NCBI GenBank assembly: GCA_937885465.1
Contig: CAKZZM010000051.1
Coordinates: forward strand, 1-44,836
Origin: an uncultured Bacteroidales bacterium
GTDB lineage: Bacteria > Bacteroidota > Bacteroidia > Bacteroidales > Paludibacteraceae
Direction of reading: 5' to 3'
DNA: 44,836 bases
A model generated the notes under the pieces. The model was not told the DNA's origin and did no database searches. It was given only the letters and a program-made list of their open reading frames with translations. This document shows positions 35,113-44,238 of this stretch, one piece after another; position 1 is the first letter of the stretch; every line of letters starts with the position of its first letter. The position numbers were made by a program, and so were the translations under genes.

Positions 35113-35970
35113 ATGAGTTATTCTTGGCGTAAATATCAAGGAACGTTGCTTTGCGATTGCGAACCTCACCGAGAAGCACCGTCCAAGGCAGAAGCTATAG
35201 CAGAATTGCGTAAGTCGAAGGCTATGTTTGTACGTTACACATCCGACTTCGATTGTGGCTTCCCGACAGAATGGTGGTATTGCATTTGCGATTGTTTTAC
35301 ACCATTAGATAAACTTACAGCCAAACAACGATATAGAGTAAAAAAGGGATTGAGCAGATGTAATGTTGAGTTTTTAGAGAGTGATAAGCAACTTACAGAC
35401 AGCCTGTTTGAAGAGATTTACGCTGTCGTGGTAGAAGCCTTTTCTGACTATCCTTTGATGTATAGACCCAACATATTAAAAGAGGACTTCAGAAAAGAAT
35501 TGTTGAGCAGATTGACTGATAAAGCGCAAGATGTATGGTTGATAAAAGATGCGCAAGATATAAAACTCATCGGATATGGTTATGTCACCAAAAAGCAAAC
35601 GATGGTTTATCTTAATCAAGTTAAAATTCCTACCAAATATTTAGATACAGAGGCAAATGCTGCTTTCGCATATAAAATATGTGAGTATTATCTTAATGGA
35701 CAAAAGTACAAATATATTTGTGATGGAGAGCGTAATATTAAGCACCGGACCAATTACCAAGAGTTCTTAGTTCGTGTTTTGAATTTTCGTTACGCTTATT
35801 GTAGGCTGAATATCTTTTATTCTTTTCCTATGAAGATTGCAGTAAATATACTCTATCCTTTTCGCAATATCATCAAACATTTAGGAAAACATAGTGCTTT
35901 CCTTTACAATGTATATTGTGTCCTTAAACAAGAAAATATCCACCGCAATACTCAAAAAGCATTTAGGTAA
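35113..35970 (+). CDS. Conserved protein of polysaccharide loci, function unknown
   Basis: A 285-residue cytosolic protein without a motif I can name. Visible features: MSYSWRKYQG at the N-terminus; FDCGFPTEWWYCICD with paired Trp; a basic segment AKQRYRVKKGLSRC; and a second half with LIGYGYVTKK and CDGERNIKHRTNYQEFLVRVLNFRYAYCRLNI. Similar proteins occur in Bacteroidales capsule clusters. The layout (KQRYRVKKG helix, later GYGYV strand) recalls GNAT-like or FemAB-like acyltransferases, but I cannot see a confident acetyl-CoA site. The gene starts ten bases after licD and the GT2 gene follows seven bases after its stop. It is a candidate for acylating an amino sugar made by the aminotransferase of the same locus. 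Confidence 0.65.
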   Translation: MSYSWRKYQGTLLCDCEPHREAPSKAEAIAELRKSKAMFVRYTSDFDCGFPTEWWYCICDCFTPLDKLTAKQRYRVKKGLSRCNVEFLESDKQLTDSLFEEIYAVVVEAFSDYPLMYRPNILKEDFRKELLSRLTDKAQDVWLIKDAQDIKLIGYGYVTKKQTMVYLNQVKIPTKYLDTEANAAFAYKICEYYLNGQKYKYICDGERNIKHRTNYQEFLVRVLNFRYAYCRLNIFYSFPMKIAVNILYPFRNIIKHLGKHSAFLYNVYCVLKQENIHRNTQKAFR

Positions 35971-35977
35971 TTCCAAT

Positions 35978-36820
35978 ATGACTGATACTGATGTTTTATA
36001 TCCTGAATTTTCTGTTTGTATGTCGGTGTATAAAAACGATAATGCGAACGATTTTTTGGCGGCTCTGCGTAGCATCAGTATAAAGCAGACAGTAAAACCG
36101 CAGAAAATTATTCTTGTGGTGGACGGACCGATATCGGAAGCTATTGACAAAGTTATATCTTCTTTTGCTACAGAGTTTGAAAATCTGCAAGTTATTCGAT
36201 TAAAAGAAAATAAAGGTAATGCCATCGCGCGGCAAACAGCCATAAACGAAGTTCAGACACCGTGGTTTGCTATAATGGATAGTGATGATATTGCTCAATC
36301 TGACAGATTTGAGAAACAACTATCGTTCATTATTTCTAACCCTTCTTGCGATGCCGTTGGCGGACAAATAAAAGAATTTATAGGTACAACAGACAACATC
36401 GTCGGGAAAAGGGCAGTGCCTTTGGCTGATGAGGATGTTAAAAAATATATGAAGAGCAGATGTCCGATGAATTTTATGACAGTTATGCTTCGTCGGGAAC
36501 AGGTTGAGAATGTGGGGGGAGTAGTTGATTGGTATTATGAAGAAGACTACTATCTTTGGATTCGTATGGCATTAGCGGGGTGTACCTTTGCAAATCTGCC
36601 AGATACACTGGTCAATGTGCGAGTGGGGAAAGATATGTATCAGCGGCGGGGTGGATGGCGATATTTCAAGAGTGAAAGGAAGATACAACGCTTTATGCTG
36701 AAAAATAAACTTATCGGGTTGCCGCGTTATTGCTATAATGTGTTGGGGCGTTTCGTTGTGCAGGTGCTGATGACTAACAGAATGAGAAGTTTCGTCTTCC
36801 AAAAATTATTCAGGCAATAA
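35978..36820 (+). CDS. Glycosyltransferase family 2 (GT-A)
   Basis: Inverting glycosyltransferase, 280 aa. The ATG at 35978 (MTDTDVLYPEFSVCMSVYKN) is preferred to an upstream in-frame ATG that would overlap the preceding gene by 77 bases. GT-A motifs are in order: FSVCMSVYKND, IILVVDGP (nucleotide site), ENKGNAIARQTAI, MDSDDIA (DxD metal site), GGQIKEFIG, and YYEEDYYLWIRMALAG with the catalytic Glu-Asp. It probably adds one residue of the repeat unit. The stop shares one base with the next ATG. Confidence 0.92.
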   Translation: MTDTDVLYPEFSVCMSVYKNDNANDFLAALRSISIKQTVKPQKIILVVDGPISEAIDKVISSFATEFENLQVIRLKENKGNAIARQTAINEVQTPWFAIMDSDDIAQSDRFEKQLSFIISNPSCDAVGGQIKEFIGTTDNIVGKRAVPLADEDVKKYMKSRCPMNFMTVMLRREQVENVGGVVDWYYEEDYYLWIRMALAGCTFANLPDTLVNVRVGKDMYQRRGGWRYFKSERKIQRFMLKNKLIGLPRYCYNVLGRFVVQVLMTNRMRSFVFQKLFRQ

Positions 36821-37437
36821 TGAAGTGGGTGCTGAAATATATTTTTGATGTTGTTATGTCGCTTGTGGGGTTGATATGCCTTTCTCCCGTGCTATTGGTG
36901 GTGGCGGTGGTAGTAAAGGCGCAGATGCCCGACGGACCTGTTATCTTTACTCAAAAGCGTGTGGGTAAGAATGGCAAACTATTCACAATGTATAAGTTTC
37001 GCACTATGCAGGTTAATCACGGAGGCTCATCGATCTCTGTGGCGGGGGAGAACAGGATAACTCCGTTAGGGCAGCGACTGCGTAAGTATAAGATTGACGA
37101 GTTGCCGGAACTATGGAATATACTGAAGGGGGATATGAGTTTTGTGGGACCCAGACCGGATGTGCCCGGGTATGCAGATAAGTTAGAAGGGAAAAACAGA
37201 CTTATCTTGCACTTGCGACCGGGCATAACGGGACCTGCAAGCCTTAAGTATCGCAATGAGGAAGAACTGTTGGCTACCGTTGAAGACCCCATTGCCTATA
37301 ACGATAACATCATTTATCCCGATAAGGTAAGACTTAACTTGTATTATTACGAAAACTATTCTTTCCTGAAGGATATACAAATGATTTTTTGTACCGTCTT
37401 AGGCAGGAAGATGCATTATGCAGGAGAAATAATTTGA
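36820..37437 (+). CDS. Undecaprenyl-phosphate sugar phosphotransferase (PglC-like, initiating)
   Basis: Monotopic membrane transferase, 205 aa, that moves a sugar-phosphate from a UDP-sugar to undecaprenyl phosphate and thereby starts the repeat unit. A single N-terminal hydrophobic helix (about 8-34) is followed by the Bac_transf (PF02397) core: PVIFTQKRVGKNGKLFTMYKFRTM, LRKYKIDELPELWNILKGDMSFVGPRPDVP (with the catalytic Asp-Glu pair) and RPGITGPASLKYRNEEELL. It is the short PglC size class, without the multi-helix N-terminus of WcaJ. Location beside an aminotransferase and near a PglF-type dehydratase suggests a diamino-trideoxy or amino-trideoxy sugar as substrate. Confidence 0.92.
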   Translation: MKWVLKYIFDVVMSLVGLICLSPVLLVVAVVVKAQMPDGPVIFTQKRVGKNGKLFTMYKFRTMQVNHGGSSISVAGENRITPLGQRLRKYKIDELPELWNILKGDMSFVGPRPDVPGYADKLEGKNRLILHLRPGITGPASLKYRNEEELLATVEDPIAYNDNIIYPDKVRLNLYYYENYSFLKDIQMIFCTVLGRKMHYAGEII

Positions 37438-37454
37438 TAAAGGAATAAAGAGAT

Positions 37455-38699
37455 ATGAGTAAGCGAATTTATTTGTGCCTTGCACACATGTCAGGTCAGG
37501 AGCAGAAATTTATTCAAGAGGCTTTCGATACTAACTGGGTTGTACCGCTCGGACCTAATGTCAATGGTTTTGAAGATGACCTGAAGCGTTTTGTCGGTCA
37601 AGATAAAGAAGTTGTGGCTTTGTCTGCGGGTACTGCTGCCGTGCACTTGGCTCTGATTGGTTGCGGTGTGAAGGCGGGAGATGAGGTGCTGTGCCAATCG
37701 TTCACTTTCTGTGCCTCGGCTAACCCCGTCACTTACCTTGGGGCAACACCTGTGTTTATCGACTCGGAGAAAGACAGTTGGAATCTTGACCCCGCACTAT
37801 TGGAAAAGGCGATCATCGACCGCAAGAAAACCACAGGCAATTACCCGAAAGCCATCATCGTGGTCTATCTGTATGGTATGCCTGCACGCATTGACGACAT
37901 AATGCAGATAGCCGACAGATACCAAATACCCGTCATAGAAGATGCGGCAGAAGGCTTAGGCAGCCGCTTCGCAGGACAAATATGCGGCACTTTTGCCAAG
38001 TACGGAGTGCTCTCTTTCAACGGAAATAAGATGATTACCACTTCAGGTGGCGGGGCACTGATATGCGAAAACGCTGATGCTAAACAGGAGATGATGTTCT
38101 ATGCAACGCAGGCAAGAGAGGCTTTCCCTTACTACCAACACGAGAAAATAGGCTACAACTATCGTATGTCGAATATATGCGCCGGTATAGGTCGCGGGCA
38201 GATGACGATAATTGAAGATCATCTGGCTCATCATAAGCATATAGCCCGACTCTATAAGGAAGCCTTTGCGGATGTGGAAGGTGTAACTTTCCATGATAAT
38301 CCGTCTGACCTTTACGATAGTAATTTCTGGTTATGTACCGTTTTGCTCGACGAAAATCTTCACGTGAGCGGGGAAGAAAAGGCGTACCAACAGGCTGTCG
38401 AAGGTGCAGTGGGCGGAGCCGCAGGAGTAGTACATACCACAGGTCAAGTGCATACAGAGTGCGAACCCAACCGAAATGTTGAGGCTATGCGAGTAGCACT
38501 CGATGCCGCCGGTATAGAAAGCCGACCGCTATGGAAACCAATGCACCTGCAACCCGTCTTTAAATCATCACCCGCATACCTCAACGGAGTGGCAGAACAA
38601 CTCTTCCGACAAGGACTATGCCTGCCGTCAGGACCTATGGTGACTGACGACGATGTCAAATATATCATTGAACAAGTAAAGAAAAACATACTACAATAG
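37455..38699 (+). CDS. DegT/DnrJ/EryC1 sugar aminotransferase (PglE-like)
   Basis: PLP-dependent aminotransferase, 414 aa, converting a 4-keto (or 3-keto) nucleotide sugar to an amino sugar. It shows the usual start RIYLCLAHMSGQEQKFIQEAFDTNWV, ALSAGTAAVHLAL (phosphate binding), the EDAAEGLGSRF block and the PLP lysine, Lys192, in SFNGNKMITTSGGGAL. The C-terminal ESRPLWKPMHLQPVF is also typical. With the downstream CapD/PglF dehydratase it would yield UDP-4-amino-4,6-dideoxy-GlcNAc. An insertion with Gly/Ala-rich sequence (near 320-330, EGAVGGAAGVVHTTGQ) is seen between the Ser/Trp strand and the NVEAMR helix. It starts 17 bases after the initiating transferase. Base composition is a little more even than neighbouring glycan genes. 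Confidence 0.9.
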   Translation: MSKRIYLCLAHMSGQEQKFIQEAFDTNWVVPLGPNVNGFEDDLKRFVGQDKEVVALSAGTAAVHLALIGCGVKAGDEVLCQSFTFCASANPVTYLGATPVFIDSEKDSWNLDPALLEKAIIDRKKTTGNYPKAIIVVYLYGMPARIDDIMQIADRYQIPVIEDAAEGLGSRFAGQICGTFAKYGVLSFNGNKMITTSGGGALICENADAKQEMMFYATQAREAFPYYQHEKIGYNYRMSNICAGIGRGQMTIIEDHLAHHKHIARLYKEAFADVEGVTFHDNPSDLYDSNFWLCTVLLDENLHVSGEEKAYQQAVEGAVGGAAGVVHTTGQVHTECEPNRNVEAMRVALDAAGIESRPLWKPMHLQPVFKSSPAYLNGVAEQLFRQGLCLPSGPMVTDDDVKYIIEQVKKNILQ

Positions 38700-38809
38700 T
38701 AATAAATTGTATTACAACCCCGATAAAGTAATCATATTTTGTTGTTAGATAATATAAACCTTCAAAACATAGTAATTTTATAATTACAACATAAAACTTT
38801 CCGCTATAT

Positions 38810-40774
38810 ATGTCAAAGAAAAAAGATGAACTTAGGCAGTCGGATATTTTAGACCGATTAGTCAATATGACATACCTGCCTCGTTGGGGGGTGTTGCTAA
38901 TAGATTTATTCTTGGCATTTTGTGCATATTCTATTAGTTATTTCATTAGCAAACACTTGTTTGGCTATGTGCCTTCACCGATGGTTATGCCGATTTGGGA
39001 GCAAGCGTTAGTGATGCTTGTGGTGCAGTTGTTTTGTTTTTGGATATTTCACACTTATTCCGGTATTCTGCGTTATTCCACCTTTATTGACACGATAAAG
39101 GTTACTTTGTCGGTTTTATTGGCGTGTGTGGTTGTGCTGTTAGGTAATGTGGTACTTAAAAACACTATGCACATAATGATGCTTAACTCCTTGATTGTGG
39201 TGTATGCATTTGTCTGCATAGTTTTCCTTTTTGTTTGGCGCGTGGTTGTGAAGACCTCGTTTGAGTTTATGTCGCATCAAGGCCCGCGAACGGAAAAAGT
39301 GCTGATCTACGGCGTGCAGTCGGCAGGTCTATCGATTGCTAAGATGCTTCAGTCGAATATGGAAAGTCAATATCGTCCGGTAGGCTTTATATCCGATGAT
39401 AAGACCAAAGAGTCTCATAATCTGCTTGGTCTGAGCGTTTATCCGCTTAACGACAAGTTGATTGACTATATGCGCAGGCATGAGATATCTCATGTTATTG
39501 TGTCGCCTTTGAAAATGAAGCAGATAGATCCTCTGACCGATTTGAGTCTGTTTATTGACAATGGTATCAAAATTCTGACCACCCCGTATTTTACAGATTT
39601 CAATCTTGAAGAGGAGAAGCAAAACCAAAATGATATTTTGCGCAAGGTCGGTGCTATTGAGTCAATCAAAGTGGAGGATTTATTGGAGCGCCCTGTTATC
39701 AATATCAACACAGACAATGTGAGCAGGATATTGCGTGATAAGGTGGTTCTGATTACCGGTGCTGCCGGCAGTATCGGCAGCGAGATTGTTCGACAAGTTT
39801 CCGCTTTTAAGCCTCGCTTGGTTCTGATGGCTGATATGGCGGAGTCCCCCCTGCACGATTTGTCAATGGATATGGGTTCGCAGTTCCATGAGCAGCAGTT
39901 TGCGAGGATGATTATTGATGTTCGCGACAAGCGAATGGTAGAGAGTGTGTTTGAAGAATATCACCCGAATGTGGTGTTTCATGCAGCGGCGTATAAGCAT
40001 GTGCCGCTGATGGAGGAGTATCCCGAACAGGCTGTGCTTGCCAATGTTTTAGGAACGAGAAATGTGGCTGATGCTGCGGTGCACTATGGAGCAGAGCGGT
40101 TTGTGATGATATCAACTGATAAGGCCGTCAATCCTACTAATGTGATGGGAGCAAGCAAGCGTGTGGCTGAGATATATGTTCAGGCGTTGTCAAAAGTGCA
40201 GCAAGAGACGGAGAATGGAAGTAAGACACTCTTTATTACTACTCGCTTTGGTAATGTGCTCGGTTCGAACGGTTCTGTCGTTCCTTTCTTCAAGAAGCAG
40301 ATAGCGGCAGGAGGACCGGTGACGGTAACTCACCCCGACATTATCCGCTATTTTATGACTATTCCGGAGGCGAGTCAATTGGTGCTCGAAGCTGCTACTT
40401 TAGGGAAAGGAGGAGAGATATTCTGCTTTGATATGGGGCGTCCTGTTAAGATCGCCGATTTAGCAAAGAATATGATTCGTCTTGCAGGTTATGAGCCGGG
40501 GAAAGATGTTAAAATAGTATATACAGGCTTGCGACCGGGCGAAAAATTATACGAGGAATTGCTTAATCAGAAAGAATTGACGCAACCTACCCCAAATGAG
40601 AAGATTATGGTGGCTAAGGTTAGAGAAAATGATTACAATACCATTTCTCCGCTGATAGATGAACTTATTGAGGATGCGCAAAAAGGTATGGTAATTCCTA
40701 CTGTGAAGATGATGAAGCGTATTGTACCTGAATACAAGAGTCGCAATTCTATATTTGAAAAATTAGATAAATAA
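38810..40774 (+). CDS. Membrane nucleotide-sugar 4,6-dehydratase (PglF/CapD/FlaA1 family)
   Basis: A 654-residue membrane enzyme. Four hydrophobic helices lie at about 25-150, then a CoA-binding-like Rossmann domain (about 160-280), then the catalytic SDR domain (about 300-600). NAD binding: VVLITGAAGSIGSEIVRQ near 311. The catalytic segment STDKAVNPTNVMGASKRVAE near 434-453 carries Met in place of the usual Tyr of YxxxK and keeps the Thr-Asp-Lys set, as in PglF and FlaA1. RPGEKLYEELL is also conserved. The expected reaction is UDP-GlcNAc 4,6-dehydration, feeding the aminotransferase. A 110-bp gap upstream contains an inverted repeat (GTAATT/AATTAC at 38772-38787) but no convincing promoter. 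It is the last gene of the locus. Confidence 0.92.
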   Translation: MSKKKDELRQSDILDRLVNMTYLPRWGVLLIDLFLAFCAYSISYFISKHLFGYVPSPMVMPIWEQALVMLVVQLFCFWIFHTYSGILRYSTFIDTIKVTLSVLLACVVVLLGNVVLKNTMHIMMLNSLIVVYAFVCIVFLFVWRVVVKTSFEFMSHQGPRTEKVLIYGVQSAGLSIAKMLQSNMESQYRPVGFISDDKTKESHNLLGLSVYPLNDKLIDYMRRHEISHVIVSPLKMKQIDPLTDLSLFIDNGIKILTTPYFTDFNLEEEKQNQNDILRKVGAIESIKVEDLLERPVININTDNVSRILRDKVVLITGAAGSIGSEIVRQVSAFKPRLVLMADMAESPLHDLSMDMGSQFHEQQFARMIIDVRDKRMVESVFEEYHPNVVFHAAAYKHVPLMEEYPEQAVLANVLGTRNVADAAVHYGAERFVMISTDKAVNPTNVMGASKRVAEIYVQALSKVQQETENGSKTLFITTRFGNVLGSNGSVVPFFKKQIAAGGPVTVTHPDIIRYFMTIPEASQLVLEAATLGKGGEIFCFDMGRPVKIADLAKNMIRLAGYEPGKDVKIVYTGLRPGEKLYEELLNQKELTQPTPNEKIMVAKVRENDYNTISPLIDELIEDAQKGMVIPTVKMMKRIVPEYKSRNSIFEKLDK

Positions 40775-40801
40775 GGCGAAGGCGAGGCTTTGCCTTTCGC
40801 C
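40775..40801 (+). terminator. GC-rich hairpin after the polysaccharide locus
   Basis: GGCGAAGGC (40775-40783) can pair with GCCTTTCGCC (40792-40801) with one bulged base, directly after the dehydratase stop. No U-run follows, so it could be a weak or Rho-assisted terminator or an mRNA-stabilising structure at the 3' end of the glycan operon. Confidence 0.4.
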
Positions 40802-40817
40802 TATTGATAAGTTAGGC

Positions 40818-41594
40818 ATGGAAAGTACAAGATCATACGAAACTCGTCGTCCGAAGGAGAAAGAGATGCTTTTCGGAATAAGGGCGGTTATTGAAGCTAT
40901 TGAGGCAGGCAAAAGTTTAGACAAAGTGCTGCTTCGCAGAGATATGTCATCATCGCTCGGAAGAGAGCTGTCGGCAAAATTGGAAGGTCAGCCCGTGCCG
41001 GTGCAGAAAGTACCCGTGGAGAAACTGAATCAGTTTACCGACAAGAATCATCAGGGTGTCATTGCCTTCCTTTCACCGATTGACTTCTGCGACATAACGA
41101 TGTTAGTGCCATCGTTATTTGAGCAAGGTAAAGTGCCTTTTCTGCTCGTATTAGACGGTATAACGGATGTCCGCAATTTCGGTGCTATTGCTCGTACGGC
41201 TTTATGTGCCGGGGCGGATGCTATTATCGTTCCGTCAAGAGGCGGGACGGCGATGAATGGTGATGCTGTCAAGACTTCTGCAGGGGCGTTGCTCTCCTTG
41301 CCTGTTTGTAAGACAGATAATATGCAGAGTGTCTTGCGCTATTTGCGTGAGAGCGGAATAATGGTTGTGGCAGCAACTGAGCATGCAAAGGTTAATTATA
41401 CCGATGCCGACTTTACGAAACCTGTTGCTATTGTCCTCGGCTCGGAAGATAAGGGCATCTATCCTCCTAACCTCGAGTTATGCGACAGGCAGGTGAGACT
41501 GCCGATGTGCGGACCGATAGAGTCGCTCAATGTGAGTGTGGCGGCAGGTGTGTTCTGCTATGAAGTAGTAAGGCAGAGGCACTATAACCTCTAA
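40818..41594 (+). CDS. rlmB: 23S rRNA 2'-O-methyltransferase, SpoU/TrmH family (RlmB-like)
   Basis: SPOUT-class methyltransferase, 258 aa, expected to methylate the ribose of G2251 in 23S rRNA using S-adenosylmethionine. The N-terminal L30e-like substrate-binding domain (about 15-90) starts MLFGIRAVIEAIEAGKSLDKVLL. The trefoil-knot SpoU motifs are present: VLDGITDVRNFGAIARTALCAG (motif 1), IVLGSEDKGIYPPNLELC (motif 2) and ESLNVSVAAGVFCYEVVR (motif 3). Start ATG at 40818. A role as a generic TrmH-type tRNA/rRNA enzyme cannot be excluded. Confidence 0.9.
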   Translation: MESTRSYETRRPKEKEMLFGIRAVIEAIEAGKSLDKVLLRRDMSSSLGRELSAKLEGQPVPVQKVPVEKLNQFTDKNHQGVIAFLSPIDFCDITMLVPSLFEQGKVPFLLVLDGITDVRNFGAIARTALCAGADAIIVPSRGGTAMNGDAVKTSAGALLSLPVCKTDNMQSVLRYLRESGIMVVAATEHAKVNYTDADFTKPVAIVLGSEDKGIYPPNLELCDRQVRLPMCGPIESLNVSVAAGVFCYEVVRQRHYNL

Positions 41595-41651
41595 TAGCTA
41601 TAGGGCTGCGCCCGTAAATTATAATTTAAATCATATTTAAACAGTGTTTAA

Positions 41652-42599
41652 ATGGCATTTTTCGGATTATTCAATAGAGAAAAGAAAGAGACTCTTGACA
41701 AGGGATTGGAGAAGAGTAAGGAGAGTGTACTTCAAAGGGTAGCCCGTGCAGTAGCAGGTAAGAGCGAGGTGGATGATGATGTGCTTGATAACCTCGAAGA
41801 AGCACTCGTGATGAGCGATGTGGGTGTTGAAACGACATTGCGTATAATAGAGAGAATACAAGAGAGAGTGAAAAGAGATAAGTATCTTAACACCTCTGAG
41901 TTGCAGACTATCCTTAGAGAGGAGACCGCTGCTCTTTTGCAGGAGAATAACCCTGTTATGCAGCCCGATTTCGATGCGCCATTGCCTGCCAAGCCGTATG
42001 TGATTATGGTTGTGGGAGTAAACGGGGTCGGCAAGACGACCACTATCGGTAAATTGGCTTATCAGTATAAGCAGGCAGGCAAGAAAGTTATGCTTGGTGC
42101 GGCAGATACCTTCCGTGCGGCGGCTGTAGAGCAACTATGTATTTGGGGAGAGCGTGTGGGAGTGCCTGTGGTTAAGCAACAGCAAGGCAGCGATCCGGCT
42201 TCCGTGGCGTTCGATACGCTCCAGTCGGCAGTGAAGAACGACATTGACGTGGTGCTTATTGATACGGCAGGGCGTCTGCATAACAAGATTAACCTGATGA
42301 ATGAACTGACAAAGATTCGCAATGTAATGCAGAAGGTGGTGCCGTGCGCTCCGCACGATGTGATGCTTGTTCTTGACGGCTCAACAGGACAGAATGCGTA
42401 CGAGCAAGCAAAGCAGTTTACTCGTGCCACGCAAGTAACATCGCTTGCCGTTACTAAACTTGACGGAACAGCAAAGGGTGGTGTGGTAATAGGCATTAGC
42501 GATCAGTTTAAGATACCGGTCAGATATATTGGTTTGGGGGAGCAAATGACCGACTTGCAGGTCTTTGACCGCAATGCATTTGTTGAAAGCCTGCTTTGA
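41652..42599 (+). CDS. ftsY: Signal recognition particle receptor FtsY
   Basis: SRP receptor GTPase, 315 aa, which brings ribosome-SRP complexes to the Sec translocon. It has a short helical N domain (about 15-95) without the long acidic A domain of E. coli, normal for this phylum. The NG domain has G1 GVNGVGKTTTIGKLA, the insertion-box DTFRAAAVEQL, G3 DTAGRLHNKINLMNEL, G4 TKLDGTAKGG, and GLGEQMTDLQVF at the end. The 57-bp upstream gap holds a small GGGC/GCCC hairpin (41603-41613) and AT-rich palindromes. Confidence 0.96.
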   Translation: MAFFGLFNREKKETLDKGLEKSKESVLQRVARAVAGKSEVDDDVLDNLEEALVMSDVGVETTLRIIERIQERVKRDKYLNTSELQTILREETAALLQENNPVMQPDFDAPLPAKPYVIMVVGVNGVGKTTTIGKLAYQYKQAGKKVMLGAADTFRAAAVEQLCIWGERVGVPVVKQQQGSDPASVAFDTLQSAVKNDIDVVLIDTAGRLHNKINLMNELTKIRNVMQKVVPCAPHDVMLVLDGSTGQNAYEQAKQFTRATQVTSLAVTKLDGTAKGGVVIGISDQFKIPVRYIGLGEQMTDLQVFDRNAFVESLL

Positions 42600-42658
42600 G
42601 AGATAAGGACAGGGTATGCCGGGAGTCAAACGAAGTGATAAGTTATAAATGGTAAGAT

Positions 42659-44164
42659 ATGAAAGAGTTTTTTGTATATAATACTTTGAGTAGGAGGAAA
42701 GAGTTGTTTAAGCCTCTTCATGCGCCGCATGTGGGAATGTATGTGTGCGGTCCGACTGTGTATGGTGATGCTCATTTAGGACATGCTCGTCCGGCAATAA
42801 CCTTTGATGTGCTCTTCCGATATCTGACACATTTAGGCTATAAGGTCAGGTATGTGAGGAATATAACCGATGTGGGGCACCTTGAGCATGATGCAGATGA
42901 GGGGGAGGATAAGATAGCAAAGAAAGCACGCTTAGAGCAACTCGAACCGATGGAGGTGGTGCAGTACTATGTTAATCGTTACCACCACGATATGGAGGCT
43001 CTGAATGTTCTTCCTCCATCTATTGAACCTCATGCATCAGGGCATATAATGGAGCAGATTGATTTCGTGCAGAAGATAATTGATGCAGGGTATGCCTATA
43101 TTAGCGAGGGCAGTGTGTATTTTGATGTGGAGGCGTATGCAAAGGACCACCATTACGGGAAATTATCGGGGCGTAATCTTGATGAGATAATGACTGAAAC
43201 CCGCGAACTCGACGGGCAGCAAGAGAAGTGCCATTCGTATGATTTCGCATTATGGAAAAAAGCGGCACCTGAGCATATCATGCGCTGGCGCAGCCCGTGG
43301 TCAAACGGTTTCCCCGGCTGGCATATAGAGTGTTCGGCAATGGGAACGAAGTATTTGGGCGAGGAGTTCGATATACACGGAGGCGGCTTGGATCTTATGT
43401 TCCCTCATCACGAGGCGGAGATAGCCCAGTCGTGCGCCGCCTTGGGGCACGATACCGTCCACTATTGGATGCATAACAATATGATAACCATAGCGGGCAA
43501 GAAGATGGGCAAGTCGTATAATAACTTCATTACTCTTCGTCAGTTTTTCACGGGAGAACACGAATTGCTCACTAAGGCATTCTCGCCTATGACTATCCGT
43601 TTGTTCATTCTTATGGCGCATTATCGCTCAACAGTGGATTTCTCTTCCGAAGCACTTGAGGCGGCAGAGAAGGGCTTGCAGCGATTGAATGAGGCTTATG
43701 CAAGGTTACAAAAAGCGACATTAGGCGTGAGAGCAAGTGTTAGTGCCACTGCCTCCGAATCGGCTGCACAGATTGCCGATATCGTTTCTCGTGCTGAGGA
43801 TGCGATGGCAGACGATTTGAATACGCCGTTGGTGGTATCTGCTTTGTTTGATTCAGCAAAACTGATTAACGGTATCGCAGATGGCAAGGTGGCTGCATCG
43901 GCGGAGGAGTTGAAAGCACTTAACGACTTCTGGCAGACTTATGCCATCGACATTCTCGGTATGCAACTTGATGCTGCCGCGGGGCAGGCAGCAGGCGGAC
44001 AAAATATGGAGGCTTATAAGGGGGCGGTAGATTTGTTGCTCAATGTTCGTCTTGACGCAAAGAGAGAGAAGAATTGGGCGTTGTCGGACAAGATCAGAAA
44101 TGAACTGACCACACTCGGCTTTACTGTAAAAGACGGCAAAGATGGTTTTGAGTGGAGCCTGTGA
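42659..44164 (+). CDS. cysS: Cysteinyl-tRNA synthetase
   Basis: Class I aminoacyl-tRNA synthetase charging tRNA-Cys, 501 aa. The first zinc ligand is in YVCGPTVYGDAHLGHARP, which also holds the HLGH version of HIGH. WHIECSAMG and FPHHEAEIAQS supply the other zinc ligands. The second class I signature is KKMGKSYNN, with Gly for the middle Ser, as I recall in other Bacteroidetes enzymes. The C-terminal DALR-type domain (from about 310) includes DLNTPLVVSALFD and a short CysS end. It is followed by a strong terminator. Confidence 0.96.
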   Translation: MKEFFVYNTLSRRKELFKPLHAPHVGMYVCGPTVYGDAHLGHARPAITFDVLFRYLTHLGYKVRYVRNITDVGHLEHDADEGEDKIAKKARLEQLEPMEVVQYYVNRYHHDMEALNVLPPSIEPHASGHIMEQIDFVQKIIDAGYAYISEGSVYFDVEAYAKDHHYGKLSGRNLDEIMTETRELDGQQEKCHSYDFALWKKAAPEHIMRWRSPWSNGFPGWHIECSAMGTKYLGEEFDIHGGGLDLMFPHHEAEIAQSCAALGHDTVHYWMHNNMITIAGKKMGKSYNNFITLRQFFTGEHELLTKAFSPMTIRLFILMAHYRSTVDFSSEALEAAEKGLQRLNEAYARLQKATLGVRASVSATASESAAQIADIVSRAEDAMADDLNTPLVVSALFDSAKLINGIADGKVAASAEELKALNDFWQTYAIDILGMQLDAAAGQAAGGQNMEAYKGAVDLLLNVRLDAKREKNWALSDKIRNELTTLGFTVKDGKDGFEWSL

Positions 44165-44238
44165 TATAAGTCAGGAGTGCTATAATTTTTGATTTAAGGC
44201 ACTCAATGTCTATTATCGAGGTGGTCCCGAAAAATAGC

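Noticed and set aside
38700..38809. Separate promoter for the 4,6-dehydratase gene
   Set aside because: The gap is AT-rich and has an inverted repeat at 38772-38787, but no TTTG/TAnnTTTG pair at proper spacing was found.
42062..42496. Minus-strand open frame within ftsY
   Set aside because: Shadow of the conserved GTPase domain; Ser/Thr/Cys-rich translation with no motif or start signal.
43496..43520. Defective KMSKS motif in CysS
   Set aside because: KMGKS is, as far as I recall, the normal form in Bacteroidetes cysteinyl-tRNA synthetases; all other motifs are intact.
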